Notes: generated by a model from the letters alone, not told the origin. Shown: positions 43,312-53,693, counted from the stretch's first letter. The stretch is DNA of 64,000 bases from Pedobacter steynii (GCF_900103665.1 NZ_FNGY01000005.1:1-64000), one strand, 5' to 3'. Numbers and translations: made by a program.

Positions 43312-44675
43312 TGGCCCGTAAACTATTATTAGAACATATAAACGTACCAGACATTCATACATTTGATGTCTATCGCCAGAAAGGCGGGTACCGCGCTGTG
43401 GAAAAGGCTTTGAAAACTTTAACCCCTGATGAAGTGGTAGAAGAAGTGAAAAAGTCCGGATTACGCGGTCGTGGGGGTGCAGGATTTCCTACGGGAATGA
43501 AATGGAGCTTTTTGGCTAAACCGGAAGGGGTAGCACGTTACCTGGTATGTAATGCCGATGAATCGGAGCCGGGAACGTTTAAAGACCGTTATCTGATGAC
43601 CCATATCCCTCATGCACTGATCGAAGGAATGATCGTATCCAGCTTTGCGTTGGGCGCACATACTTCTTATATCTATGTACGTGGAGAAATGATGCCTCAG
43701 ATCCGTATTCTGGAAAGAGCAATTGCTGAGGCCAAAAATGCAGGTTTTTTAGGTAAAAATATTTTAGGAACAGGTTACGACCTGGAACTATACGTTCAGC
43801 CGGGTGGTGGTGCTTATATCTGTGGTGAAGAAACCGCTTTATTGGAGTCACTGGAAGGTAAACGTGGTAATCCGAGGATCAAACCTCCATTCCCTGCTAT
43901 CGCAGGATTGTATGGCTGCCCAACGGTAGTGAACAATGTGGAATCTATTGCTGCTACTGTGCCGATCATCAATGATGGCGGAGATGAGTATGCAAAAATC
44001 GGAATTGGCCGCAGTACAGGAACTAAACTGATCTCCGCTTCGGGGAACCTGGTAAGACCGGGAGTTTATGAGATTGAGCTGGGCTTACCTGTGGAAGAAT
44101 TTATCTATTCTGATGAGTGGTGTGGTGGTATTGCCAATGGCAAAAGATTAAAGGCAACGGTTGCCGGTGGATCTTCTGTTCCGGTACTTCCTGCCAACCT
44201 GAGTTTAAAGCTTGCAAATGGGGATCCCCGTTTGATGAGCTATGAATCGTTATCTGAAGGTGGTTTTGCTACCGGAACGATGATGGGCTCAGGAGGATTC
44301 ATCGCTTTTGATGAAGATCAGTGTATCGTTAGAAATACCTGGAACTTCTCCCGTTTTTATCACCATGAAAGTTGTGGTCAATGTTCGCCTTGTCGTGAGG
44401 GAACAGGATGGATGGAGAAAGTACTTCACCGCCTTGAGTTTGGCCATGGTAAAATGAGTGATATTGACTTATTGGTTGACGTTTCAAAGAAAATTGAAGG
44501 AAATACCATTTGTCCTTTGGGTGATGCAGCAGCATGGCCGGTAGCAAGTGCCATCAGACATTTCAGAGATGAATTTGAATGGCATGTGAATGAACCGGTG
44601 AAAAGCCTGGATACAAATTATGGATTGGCAAATTATGCTGAACCAATAGCTAAAGCAGTGAGTACAGAAAATTAA
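43311..44675 (+). CDS. nuoF: NADH-quinone oxidoreductase subunit F
   Basis: 454 aa, the 51-kDa subunit that binds NADH, FMN and cluster N3: 'GRGGAGFPTGMKWSF' (NADH/FMN glycine-rich loop), 'GGGAYICGEETALLESLEG', 'HHESCGQCSPCREGTGW' with three cluster cysteines, and the fourth in 'NTICPLGDAAAWP'. It overlaps nuoE by one base; a 70-nt gap follows before nuoG. Confidence 0.97.
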   Translation: MARKLLLEHINVPDIHTFDVYRQKGGYRAVEKALKTLTPDEVVEEVKKSGLRGRGGAGFPTGMKWSFLAKPEGVARYLVCNADESEPGTFKDRYLMTHIPHALIEGMIVSSFALGAHTSYIYVRGEMMPQIRILERAIAEAKNAGFLGKNILGTGYDLELYVQPGGGAYICGEETALLESLEGKRGNPRIKPPFPAIAGLYGCPTVVNNVESIAATVPIINDGGDEYAKIGIGRSTGTKLISASGNLVRPGVYEIELGLPVEEFIYSDEWCGGIANGKRLKATVAGGSSVPVLPANLSLKLANGDPRLMSYESLSEGGFATGTMMGSGGFIAFDEDQCIVRNTWNFSRFYHHESCGQCSPCREGTGWMEKVLHRLEFGHGKMSDIDLLVDVSKKIEGNTICPLGDAAAWPVASAIRHFRDEFEWHVNEPVKSLDTNYGLANYAEPIAKAVSTEN

Positions 44676-44745
44676 CGATCAGACGGAAGTTTAAGCGGTT
44701 CTAAGACCGGGGAAGCAGAAGAATGATAAAAGAATATCTTTAACA

Positions 44746-45750
44746 ATGAGTGATAAAGTTAAGGTAACCATAGACGGAATAACCGTAGAAGTAGCACCGG
44801 GAACCACCATCCTGAATGCTGCCAGACAAATCGGCGGCGATATTGTTCCTCCGGCGATGTGTTATTATTCCAAATTAGAAGGTAGCGGTGGTAAGTGCCG
44901 GACCTGCATCGTTAAGGTGAGTAAAGGTTCTGAAAAGGATCCCCGCCCGATGCCGAAACTGGTAGCTTCATGCCGGACCACCGTAATGGATGGAATGGAA
45001 GTGCAGAACATTACTTCTCCGGAAGTGATTGAAGCAAGAAGCGGTGTAGTGGAAATGTTGTTGATCAACCATCCGCTGGATTGCCCTGTTTGTGACCAGG
45101 CAGGTGAATGTGACCTTCAGAATCTGGGTTACGAGCACGGTTTGCAGAAAACAAGATATGAGTTTGAAAGAAGAACCTTCGAACGCATCGATATTGGCGA
45201 TAAGATCCAATTACACATGAACAGGTGTATTCTTTGTTATCGTTGTGTATTTACTGCAGATCAGATTACGAATAAACGTGTTCACGGAATCTTAAACCGT
45301 GGAGATCATTCAGAGATCTCTACTTATATTCAAACGGCTGTCGACAACGATTTCTCCGGAAATGTGATCGATGTTTGTCCGGTTGGAGCCCTAACAGATA
45401 AAACTTTCAGGTTTAAAAACAGGGTTTGGTTTACCAAGCCTATCGATGCACATAGAGACTGTCCTACTTGTAGCGGAAAAGTAACGCTATGGTATAAAGG
45501 GGAAGATGTATTGCGCGTAACGGCCCGTAAGGACATTTATGGTGAGGTAGAAGAGTTCATCTGTAACACTTGTCGCTTTGACAAGAAGAAAACCGCAGAC
45601 TGGACGATTGAACATCCTACACAGATCAGCGATACTTCTGTAATTGCCTCCAATCACTACGATACTTTAAGACCTTTGCCGGTAATTCAGGATAATGCCA
45701 GATTACAGGAAGCAAACAGGGTAGAACTAGAAAAAACCACTAAATTCTAA
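44746..45750 (+). CDS. nuoG: NADH-quinone oxidoreductase subunit G, short form
   Basis: 334 aa, versus about 780-900 in Thermus and E. coli. The N-terminal part is intact: [2Fe-2S] ligands in 'AMCYYSKLEGSGGKCRTC' and 'VASCRTTV', the His/Cys cluster in 'HPLDCPVCDQAGECDLQ', and a [4Fe-4S] site in 'MNRCILCYRCV' with 'VIDVCPVGAL'. A CPTC...CNTC pair remains near 245-280 where the extra N7 cluster would sit, but the third N7 cysteine is not in place. The molybdopterin-oxidoreductase-like C-terminal domain is absent. The protein ends in an ordinary stop one base into nuoH, so this is a natural short form, not a frameshift. Confidence 0.93.
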   Translation: MSDKVKVTIDGITVEVAPGTTILNAARQIGGDIVPPAMCYYSKLEGSGGKCRTCIVKVSKGSEKDPRPMPKLVASCRTTVMDGMEVQNITSPEVIEARSGVVEMLLINHPLDCPVCDQAGECDLQNLGYEHGLQKTRYEFERRTFERIDIGDKIQLHMNRCILCYRCVFTADQITNKRVHGILNRGDHSEISTYIQTAVDNDFSGNVIDVCPVGALTDKTFRFKNRVWFTKPIDAHRDCPTCSGKVTLWYKGEDVLRVTARKDIYGEVEEFICNTCRFDKKKTADWTIEHPTQISDTSVIASNHYDTLRPLPVIQDNARLQEANRVELEKTTKF

Positions 45751-46787
45751 TGGATATAGCTTTTGTAATAGAGAAATTTGTACTGGTAGCGATTATATTC
45801 GGTATAAGTTTAGTGATAGCCATGTATTCCACTTATGCAGAAAGGAAAGTGGCTGCGTTTTTACAGGACAGGTTAGGACCGGACAGAGCGGGTCCCTTTG
45901 GGATTCTTCAGCCTTTGGCCGATGGTTTGAAAATGTTCATGAAAGAAGAGATCATCCCTACGAATGCCAGTAAATGGTTATTTATGGTTGGTCCCGGCTT
46001 AGCCATGTTAACGGCTTGTATCGGTACTGCGGTTATTCCATGGGGTACGCCAATGACAATAGGTGATCGCGTAATTCCTTTGCAGGTAACTGATATCAAT
46101 GTGGGTATCCTGTATATCTTCGGTGTGGTTTCTTTAGGTGTTTACGGTGTAATGATCGGTGGATGGGCTTCTAACAATAAATACTCTTTGTTAAGTGCGA
46201 TCCGTGCGGCATCTCAAAACATCAGTTATGAGATTGCAATGGGTTTATCCATCATTGCTTTATTGTTGGTGACCAATTCCATGAGTATCGGTGAAATCGT
46301 AGCCAATCAACATGGCTGGAGATGGAATGTGTTGTATCAGCCTGTAGGCTTTTTACTGTTTATGATTTGTGCTTTTGCAGAGACGAACAGGGCACCATTC
46401 GATTTACCGGAATGTGAGACGGAGCTGATCGGTGGTTACCATACCGAGTATTCATCGATGAAACTTGGTTTCTATTTGTTTGCGGAATACATCAATATGT
46501 TTGTTTCTGCAGCAGTAATGGCAAGTTTATATTTTGGAGGTTATAACTATCCTGGAATGGATTGGGTACTGGCACATACTGGTCAGGTAATTGGTCCATT
46601 GATTGGAACCGGTGTCTTCTTTTTGAAGATCTTTGCTTTTATCTTTTTCTTCATGTGGGTACGATGGACAATTCCTCGTTTCCGTTATGATCAACTGATG
46701 CATTTAGGCTGGAAAGTTTTAATTCCTTTAGCCATTGCGAATATCATTGTCACAAGTATTGTGATTGCTGTAATTGAAAAATTTTAA
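45750..46787 (+). CDS. nuoH: NADH-quinone oxidoreductase subunit H
   Basis: 345 aa, about eight membrane helices, forming part of the quinone chamber. Family motifs: 'YAERKVAAFLQDRLGPDRAG' near the N terminus, 'ISYEIAMGLSIIALLL', 'ETNRAPFDLPECETELIGG', and 'WTIPRFRYDQLMHLGWK'. Confidence 0.97.
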   Translation: MDIAFVIEKFVLVAIIFGISLVIAMYSTYAERKVAAFLQDRLGPDRAGPFGILQPLADGLKMFMKEEIIPTNASKWLFMVGPGLAMLTACIGTAVIPWGTPMTIGDRVIPLQVTDINVGILYIFGVVSLGVYGVMIGGWASNNKYSLLSAIRAASQNISYEIAMGLSIIALLLVTNSMSIGEIVANQHGWRWNVLYQPVGFLLFMICAFAETNRAPFDLPECETELIGGYHTEYSSMKLGFYLFAEYINMFVSAAVMASLYFGGYNYPGMDWVLAHTGQVIGPLIGTGVFFLKIFAFIFFFMWVRWTIPRFRYDQLMHLGWKVLIPLAIANIIVTSIVIAVIEKF

Positions 46788-46821
46788 CTGTCCGCATTTA
46801 GCGGTATAATAAGGAGGTTTA

Positions 46822-47322
46822 ATGGAACCATTAACCAGTAAAAAGAAAGTATTAGAAAAAATACCCCTAACGTTTGCAGAACGCATGTATTTGCCTGCAA
46901 TCACGAAAGGATTGTCTATTACCATCAGTCACTTCTTTAAAAAAGAGGCAACGATCAGATATCCGGAGGTACAAAGAGAATTTTCTACCAATTTCAGAGG
47001 GATGCACTCGCTGAAAAGGGATGAAGAAGGTAAGGAACGCTGTACCGCCTGCGGTCTTTGCGCCTTGTCTTGTCCTGCAGAAGCCATCACAATGATTGCT
47101 TCGGAGCGTAAACCGGAAGAGAAAGACCTTTACCGTGAGGAGAAATATGCTTCTGTATATGAGATCAACATGTTGCGTTGTATCTTTTGTGGATTGTGTG
47201 AAGAAGCATGTCCGAAAGAAGCGATCTACCTGGACGGACCAATTGTTCCTTCAGATTACCTGCGTAAAGATTTTATCTACGGCAAGGATAAACTGGTTGA
47301 ACAACCATTGAATAAAAAATAA
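46822..47322 (+). CDS. nuoI: NADH-quinone oxidoreductase subunit I
   Basis: 166 aa ferredoxin-like subunit with two [4Fe-4S] motifs, 'CTACGLCALSCPAEAI' and 'CIFCGLCEEACPKEAI' (clusters N6a and N6b), passing electrons to NuoB. An AGGAGG-like sequence (46811-46817) lies just before the start, which is unusual in this AT-rich, mostly Shine-Dalgarno-free genome. Confidence 0.97.
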   Translation: MEPLTSKKKVLEKIPLTFAERMYLPAITKGLSITISHFFKKEATIRYPEVQREFSTNFRGMHSLKRDEEGKERCTACGLCALSCPAEAITMIASERKPEEKDLYREEKYASVYEINMLRCIFCGLCEEACPKEAIYLDGPIVPSDYLRKDFIYGKDKLVEQPLNKK

Positions 47323-47374
47323 TTAGCATACATAACCTGAGGGTTATTAATATAAACAGTTTAAACATAAATAA

Positions 47375-47872
47375 ATGGGTACATCGGTATTCTATTTTGT
47401 AGCAACATTAAGCGTCATCTTTTCACTGATGGTTATCTTTTCCAAGAACCCGGTGCATAGTGTGCTTTACTTAATTGTTACTTTCTTTACATTAACCGTT
47501 CATTACATCCTGTTGAATGCACAATTCCTGGCAGTCGTGAACTTCATCGTTTACATGGGGGCCATCATGGTACTGTTCCTCTTTGTGCTGATGCTCCTCA
47601 ACCTCAATAAGGACAATGAACCGTTAAAATCGGGTCTGGTCAAAATCGTTGGGGTAATTGCCGGATGTTGCCTAGTGGTTACCATTATCGGTTCCCTGAA
47701 AGCTACCGCAATCTCTGATCCTGTTTTATTGAAAAATCCGAATCTGGGATTGGTAAAGAATTTAGGCAAGGAACTGTTTGGTCCTTATATGTTGCCTTTT
47801 GAACTGTCTTCTATTTTATTGCTAACCGCAATGGTGGGTGCAGTATTATTAACTAAAAAAGAAAAAGCATAG
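47375..47872 (+). CDS. nuoJ: NADH-quinone oxidoreductase subunit J
   Basis: 165 aa with five membrane helices; the conserved 'NFIVYMGAIMVLFLFVLML' helix of ND6/NuoJ is clear. Its TAG stop overlaps the GTG start of nuoK. Confidence 0.96.
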   Translation: MGTSVFYFVATLSVIFSLMVIFSKNPVHSVLYLIVTFFTLTVHYILLNAQFLAVVNFIVYMGAIMVLFLFVLMLLNLNKDNEPLKSGLVKIVGVIAGCCLVVTIIGSLKATAISDPVLLKNPNLGLVKNLGKELFGPYMLPFELSSILLLTAMVGAVLLTKKEKA

Positions 47873-48201
47873 TGAATAATTTAACTCAAGGATTACAGGG
47901 CGTACCACTTAACCATTATATCTGGCTAAGTGCTATTATTTTCACCATCGGTGTGATTGGTGTATTGACCCGCAGAAATGCCATCGTCATCTTTATGTCG
48001 GTGGAATTGATGCTGAATGCAGTGAATCTATTGCTTACCGCTTTTTCGGTACATAGCAATGATCCCTCAGGACAAGTGTTTGTGTTTTTTATCATGGTAC
48101 TTGCCGCCGCTGAAGTTGCAGTCGGACTAAGTATTATTGTAATGGTGTACAGAAATACACAATCTATAGATATAAATGTATTGAATCGCCTTAAGTGGTA
48201 A
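47872..48201 (+). CDS. nuoK: NADH-quinone oxidoreductase subunit K
   Basis: 109 aa with three membrane helices, including 'VIFMSVELMLNAVNLLL', whose Glu is a conserved proton-path residue, and 'AAAEVAVGLSIIVMVYR' with a second conserved Glu. It starts with GTG, overlapping the nuoJ stop by one base. Confidence 0.96.
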   Translation: MNNLTQGLQGVPLNHYIWLSAIIFTIGVIGVLTRRNAIVIFMSVELMLNAVNLLLTAFSVHSNDPSGQVFVFFIMVLAAAEVAVGLSIIVMVYRNTQSIDINVLNRLKW

Positions 48202-48223
48202 TTAATAAGAATAAAGTAATAAC

Positions 48224-50116
48224 ATGATAAATTTAGTTTGGCTGGTTCCCTTAATTCCTCTTTTAGGCTTTGTTATCAATGGCCTGGGAAGAAATACGCT
48301 TTCTAAAAACCTGATCGGTTTTATCGGAAGCAGCGTGATATTCATTTCCTTTGCCATTAGTGTAGGTATCTTCTTCGAATTGGGAGCAGATGCAAATAAG
48401 TCTCATGAGATCTTCTTGTTCGACTGGATCAGTGCTGGTAAGCTTAGTATTCCACTTTCCTTCCTGGTAGATCCTTTGAGCTCGATTATGTTGCTGATCA
48501 TTACAGGCGTAGGTTTCCTGATCCATATTTACTCGATCGGTTACATGCACAGTGACGAGGCGTTTGGTAAGTTTTTCAGTTACCTGAACCTGTTTATCTT
48601 TTTCATGTTATTGTTGGTATTGGGTTCCAACTATATCGTCATGTTTATCGGATGGGAAGGGGTCGGTCTTTGTTCTTACTTACTGATCGGATTCTGGTAT
48701 ACGAACAGCAGCTATGCTTCTGCTGCAAAGAAGGCCTTTATCATGAACCGTATCGGTGACCTTGGCTTCTTATTAGGTGTCTTCTTCATCTTTACCACTT
48801 TTGGTAGTGTAGAGTTTTCTAAAATATTCCCTCAGGCAGCTAACATGCTTCCCGGAAACGGTACCATCGCTTTAATTGCCCTGTTACTGTTCATCGGTGC
48901 CTGCGGTAAATCGGCGCAGCTGCCTTTATTTACCTGGTTGCCTGATGCGATGGCGGGACCAACTCCTGTATCTGCATTGATTCACGCAGCAACGATGGTA
49001 ACCGCTGGTATTTATATGATTGCACGATCAAACGTACTGTTTGATTTGGCACCAATGATCCAGCACATCATTGCCATCGTCGGTCTGGCGACAGCCATTG
49101 TTGCAGCCATCATTGCGTTGACACAAACAGATATTAAAAAAGTACTGGCTTATTCCACAGTTTCACAACTGGGTTATATGTTCCTTGGTTTAGGTGTTGG
49201 TGCTTATAACGGTGCTTTCTTCCATGTAATTACACATGCTTTCTTTAAAGCGTTGTTGTTCTTATGTGCAGGTTCTGTAATTCATGCTTTACACCATGAG
49301 CAGGACATGAGGCATATGGGCGGTTTGCGTAAGAAATTACCGGTAACTTTCTGGACCATGCTGATTGGTACTATTGCCATTGCAGGTTTACCTCCATTCT
49401 CGGGATTCTTCTCCAAAGATGAAATCCTGGCACATGTATATATGCACGATAAAGTAATGTGGGCTATTGCAGTCTTCGGCGCTTTCTTAACGGCTTTTTA
49501 TATGTTCAGAATGTTGTTCCTTACTTTTTACGGAAAGTATCGTGGAACACACCATGCGGAAGAGAAAATTCATGAATCGCCAAAATCAATGACGATTCCT
49601 TTGATTGTCCTTGCGGTTCTTTCTGCCATCGGTGGAATAATAGGCATTCCTGAGGCATTGCATGGAAATCATTGGTTGTCGCATTGGCTGGCTCCAGTGA
49701 TCAAGCATACTGCTGAAGCTCCGGATCACGCTACTGAATATGCACTGATGGCAGTTTCTGTAGTAGGGGTATTGGTTTCAATTGCTTTTGCTTATGTGAA
49801 GTATATCAAACAAAACCATGTTCCGATTCCTGATGAAGGAAAAAGATCAGCGTTGGCGAATTTATCATACAACAAGTTCTATTTTGATGAGATCTATGAT
49901 TTGTTGATCAGAAAACCTTTGGATGCACTTTCTACTTTCTTCTACAAAATTATTGACAATAAAATTGTAGACGGTATAGTTAACGGTTTAGGATGGAGCA
50001 CTTCGGAAGCCAGTAAAGGCTTAAGGTTGGTTCAGTCCGGAAACGTTGGTTTTTATATCTTTATGATGGTGGTAGGAATCATCTCATTGTTATTGTATAC
50101 TTATTTATCTCTATAA
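48224..50116 (+). CDS. nuoL: NADH-quinone oxidoreductase subunit L
   Basis: 630 aa antiporter-like subunit at the distal end of the membrane arm. The conserved core has 'MFIGWEGVGLCSYLLIGFWY', 'GACGKSAQLPLFTWLPDAM' and 'GPTPVSALIHAATMVTAG', followed by 'KKVLAYSTVSQLGYM' and the lateral-helix region at the C terminus. Confidence 0.97.
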   Translation: MINLVWLVPLIPLLGFVINGLGRNTLSKNLIGFIGSSVIFISFAISVGIFFELGADANKSHEIFLFDWISAGKLSIPLSFLVDPLSSIMLLIITGVGFLIHIYSIGYMHSDEAFGKFFSYLNLFIFFMLLLVLGSNYIVMFIGWEGVGLCSYLLIGFWYTNSSYASAAKKAFIMNRIGDLGFLLGVFFIFTTFGSVEFSKIFPQAANMLPGNGTIALIALLLFIGACGKSAQLPLFTWLPDAMAGPTPVSALIHAATMVTAGIYMIARSNVLFDLAPMIQHIIAIVGLATAIVAAIIALTQTDIKKVLAYSTVSQLGYMFLGLGVGAYNGAFFHVITHAFFKALLFLCAGSVIHALHHEQDMRHMGGLRKKLPVTFWTMLIGTIAIAGLPPFSGFFSKDEILAHVYMHDKVMWAIAVFGAFLTAFYMFRMLFLTFYGKYRGTHHAEEKIHESPKSMTIPLIVLAVLSAIGGIIGIPEALHGNHWLSHWLAPVIKHTAEAPDHATEYALMAVSVVGVLVSIAFAYVKYIKQNHVPIPDEGKRSALANLSYNKFYFDEIYDLLIRKPLDALSTFFYKIIDNKIVDGIVNGLGWSTSEASKGLRLVQSGNVGFYIFMMVVGIISLLLYTYLSL

Positions 50117-50137
50117 AAGATCGTTCAACAAAAGATA

Positions 50138-51604
50138 ATGGAACAACTTTTACTACTTCTTATATTTCTACCATTGGTTGGCGCCGTGGTTACTGCCTTC
50201 ACTGGAAGTGCAGCAAAACATGTTGCTTTGGTTTCAGCAATCCTTTCTTTGGCATTGACTTTAATCACGGTATGTAATTTCACCCCGGATGCCAGTACGC
50301 AGTTTGCGGTGAATTATCCATGGATCCAGGATTTGGGAATCAATTTCCACGCAGGAATTGATGGCATCAGTATGATCACGGTCTTGCTGACCAATGTATT
50401 GGTTCCGATTATTATCCTTTCCGCTTATCAGCATGACTATAAAAACAGCAATGCCTTCTTTGCATTGATCTTATTTATGCAGTTTGGTTTGCTATTGGTC
50501 TTTACTGCAATGGATGCCTTCTTATTCTATATCGGATGGGAAGCGGCCCTGATCCCAATCTATTTTATCTGTGCCATCTGGGGAGGTAAGGATAGAATTA
50601 GAGTAAACATGAAATTCTTTGTATACACGATAGCAGGATCTCTATTCATGCTGTTGGGTATCATCTACTTATACTTACAGAATCCTGCTCATAATTTCGA
50701 TATTCAGGCTTTCTATAACTTAAACCTTGATTCTGTTCAGCAGAGCTGGATTTTCTGGGCGTTCTTTATCGCTTTTGCGATTAAGATGCCTGTTTTTCCT
50801 TTTCACACCTGGCAGCCGGATACCTATACAGAGGCACCAACTCCTGGAACGATGTTGTTGTCAGGGATTATGTTGAAGATGGGTATTTATGGAGTGATCA
50901 GGTGGTTATTACCTGTTGCACCGGAAGGTGTTCAGCAATGGGGAAATGTAGCGGTCATTCTTTCTATTATTGGAGTGGTTTATGCTTCAATCATTGCTTT
51001 TACCCAAAAGGATGCGAAAAGATTAGTAGCCTATTCTTCTATTGCTCACGTTGGTCTGATCTCTGCAGGTATCTTTGCGTTAAACACACAAGGGATGCAG
51101 GGTGCAATGGTGCAGATGTTAAGTCATGGTATCAATGTGGTTGGTTTGTTCTTTGTCCTGGACATCATTGCCCGCCGGATGAAAACAAATAAAATCGCGG
51201 AGCTTGGTGGGATTGCCAAACAGGCACCACAACTGGCCATCGCATTTTTGATCATTGTACTGGGAACAGTAGCACTTCCCGGAACGAATGGTTTCATCGG
51301 AGAGTTTTTATTGTTGATCGGAGTATATCAATATAAAGTATGGGCTGGCGTTTTCGCCGGATTGTCCATCATCTTCGGTGCGGTATATATGTTCAGAATG
51401 TATCAGAACATTATGCTTGGAAAAACCAACGACCTTACGATAGGATTTACAGACATTAAAGGATCTGAGAAAGTCGTATTGTATGTCATTTGTGCCCTGA
51501 TCATCGTTTTGGGAGTTTATCCTAAACCAATTCTGCATTTGTCAGAAGCATCGGTACAACAATTAATAGAACAGGTAACACAAAAATTAACATCGGTAAA
51601 CTAA
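50138..51604 (+). CDS. nuoM: NADH-quinone oxidoreductase subunit M
   Basis: 488 aa antiporter-like subunit, about 14 helices: 'FYIGWEAALIPIYFICAIWG', 'FAIKMPVFPFHTWQPDTYTE', 'KRLVAYSSIAHVGLISAG'. It starts 21 nt after nuoL. Confidence 0.97.
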   Translation: MEQLLLLLIFLPLVGAVVTAFTGSAAKHVALVSAILSLALTLITVCNFTPDASTQFAVNYPWIQDLGINFHAGIDGISMITVLLTNVLVPIIILSAYQHDYKNSNAFFALILFMQFGLLLVFTAMDAFLFYIGWEAALIPIYFICAIWGGKDRIRVNMKFFVYTIAGSLFMLLGIIYLYLQNPAHNFDIQAFYNLNLDSVQQSWIFWAFFIAFAIKMPVFPFHTWQPDTYTEAPTPGTMLLSGIMLKMGIYGVIRWLLPVAPEGVQQWGNVAVILSIIGVVYASIIAFTQKDAKRLVAYSSIAHVGLISAGIFALNTQGMQGAMVQMLSHGINVVGLFFVLDIIARRMKTNKIAELGGIAKQAPQLAIAFLIIVLGTVALPGTNGFIGEFLLLIGVYQYKVWAGVFAGLSIIFGAVYMFRMYQNIMLGKTNDLTIGFTDIKGSEKVVLYVICALIIVLGVYPKPILHLSEASVQQLIEQVTQKLTSVN

Positions 51605-51608
51605 GCAA

Positions 51609-52982
51609 ATGAATATCATCATAACAATTACTGTTACAGCTTTAGTGGTGCTTTACGCAGGTTTGTTTAAAGCTAAAAAAGCGTTATTACCCCTTACCTT
51701 AATTGGTTTGCTTACTTCACTGGCTTTTGTAGTTACCTCATGGAATACAAACCAGACCTATTATGGCATGATGCAAATGGATAACTTTGCATTGGCTTTT
51801 GCCGGAATCACCATTTTAGGAACACTCTTTATCTTCCTGCTGACGCAAAACTATTTTGCCGAACACAGTGAGAACATTGCCGAATATTTTACCCTGATCC
51901 TCTTTGCTCTGGCAGGGATTGTCATCATGGTCTCTTATAAAAACATGTCGATGTTGTTCATCGGCGTAGAAATCATGTCCGTTGCCCTCTATATCCTGGC
52001 CGGAATCCGGAAGAACAATTTTGCTTCCAATGAGGCATCGTTGAAATACTTCCTGATGGGTGCTTTCTCTACAGGATTCTTATTGTTCGGTATTACACTG
52101 ATTTATGGCGCTACAGGATCTTTTGATCTGGATGCAATCAATCAGTACCTGGTAGGAAATTATAAGAGCATTTCGCCTTTATTCTATCCTGGTGTGATTT
52201 TATTGATGGTAGGTCTATGTTTTAAGATCGGTGCTGCACCTTTCCACTTCTGGACACCGGATGTGTATGAAGGAGCTCCGACGTTAATTACGGCCTTTAT
52301 GTCTACCGTTGTGAAAACTGCTGGTTTTGCAGCTTTCCTTCGTTTGTTTGCGGATACATTCGCGCCTTTACATGATTTCTGGTTACCACCATTGATGGTC
52401 ATCGTTTGCCTGACTTTATTCATCGGTAACGTTACGGCTTTATTCCAAAAGAACTTCAAAAGAATGCTGGCTTATTCCAGTATTTCTCATGCGGGTTACC
52501 TGTTGTTCTCTTTAGTTGCGCTAACTGCAAGTTCAGCGAACAATGTATTGGTATATGCTGCTGCGTATACTTTTGCAAGTATCATCGCCTTTGGTGTGTT
52601 GATCCTGGTGAAACAGAAAACTGGTAATGACAATTTTGAAAGTTTCAATGGTTTAGGAAAACGTAATCCTTTTGCAGCATTCGTACTTACTATAGCGATG
52701 TTGTCTTTAGCAGGTATTCCTTTAACTGCGGGATTCATCGGTAAATACCTGATGTTTTTGAATGTAATGCATGATTACCAGTTTTATCTGGTTGCCTTCG
52801 CCATCTTAAATGCTTTAGTAGGATTTTACTATTATTTCAAGGTGATTGTGGCGATGTATTTCAAAGAGGGGGCTGAGATTGAACTGGAAACCCCTGTGCA
52901 ATATAAAGTTGTATTGGTACTATCGTTGATCATTACTGTTTTCCTTGGTGTATATCCTTCAGTAATTTTAAATCTGATATAA
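51609..52982 (+). CDS. nuoN: NADH-quinone oxidoreductase subunit N
   Basis: 457 aa antiporter-like subunit, about 14 helices: 'FIGVEIMSVALYILAGI', 'KIGAAPFHFWTPDVYEGAPT', 'KRMLAYSSISHAGYLLFSL'. Last gene of the nuo operon; no terminator is visible before the next gene 45 nt downstream. Confidence 0.97.
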   Translation: MNIIITITVTALVVLYAGLFKAKKALLPLTLIGLLTSLAFVVTSWNTNQTYYGMMQMDNFALAFAGITILGTLFIFLLTQNYFAEHSENIAEYFTLILFALAGIVIMVSYKNMSMLFIGVEIMSVALYILAGIRKNNFASNEASLKYFLMGAFSTGFLLFGITLIYGATGSFDLDAINQYLVGNYKSISPLFYPGVILLMVGLCFKIGAAPFHFWTPDVYEGAPTLITAFMSTVVKTAGFAAFLRLFADTFAPLHDFWLPPLMVIVCLTLFIGNVTALFQKNFKRMLAYSSISHAGYLLFSLVALTASSANNVLVYAAAYTFASIIAFGVLILVKQKTGNDNFESFNGLGKRNPFAAFVLTIAMLSLAGIPLTAGFIGKYLMFLNVMHDYQFYLVAFAILNALVGFYYYFKVIVAMYFKEGAEIELETPVQYKVVLVLSLIITVFLGVYPSVILNLI

Positions 52983-53027
52983 TCATTTCTGTAGATAATT
53001 ATATGTAGTTTTACGAATAATTGAACT

Positions 53028-53690
53028 ATGCACGATTTCTGGAACTCATTACAGCACTTCATTGATCCCGAAAAACTACTTAAAGAAGGTGGTTTCTATG
53101 TTGTAATGTTCGTCATCTTTGCGGAGACAGGTTTGTTCTTTGGGTTCTTTTTACCCGGCGACTATCTGTTGTTCCTCGCGGGGATGTTCGTCGCTACAGG
53201 CAAATTAGACGTGAACATATATGTGTTAATTGCCGGGCTGATTGTAGCCGCTGTATCTGGAAATTTCACAGGTTATTGGTTTGGTCGAAAGACGGGCCCC
53301 GTACTGTACCATCGAAAGGACTCTTTCTTCTTTAAAAAACGCTATTTAAAGGCTGCCGAGGATTATTATAATAAACAGGGAGCCTTTGCACTTATAATGG
53401 GGCGCTTTGTTCCGATTGTAAGAACTTTTGCACCGATTTTTGCTGGTGTAGTAAAATTAGATTTTAAAAGATTTGCATTATATAACTTTGCGGGCGCAAT
53501 TATTTGGATTGCTTCCTTAACTTTGCTGGGTTATTTCCTTGGCAAGAGATTTGAAAAAGAAATTAACGACTATTTATTATATATAATTATAGGCTTCATT
53601 GTAATCACCACTATCCCTCTGGTTTACACATTCGTAAAAAAGAAAGTAGTGAAAGACGACAATGATGATATATCAAACACTGAACAATAA
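53028..53690 (+). CDS. DedA-family membrane protein
   Basis: 220 aa with about five membrane segments and the DedA/SNARE-associated signature: 'ETGLFFGFFLPGDYLLFLAG', 'GNFTGYWFGRKTGP', and 'MGRFVPIVRTFAPIFAGV' with its conserved arginines. DedA proteins act as lipid flippases or in membrane homeostasis. It lies between nuoN and ppa, with the ppa start 3 nt after its stop. Confidence 0.93.
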   Translation: MHDFWNSLQHFIDPEKLLKEGGFYVVMFVIFAETGLFFGFFLPGDYLLFLAGMFVATGKLDVNIYVLIAGLIVAAVSGNFTGYWFGRKTGPVLYHRKDSFFFKKRYLKAAEDYYNKQGAFALIMGRFVPIVRTFAPIFAGVVKLDFKRFALYNFAGAIIWIASLTLLGYFLGKRFEKEINDYLLYIIIGFIVITTIPLVYTFVKKKVVKDDNDDISNTEQ

Positions 53691-53693
53691 AAA

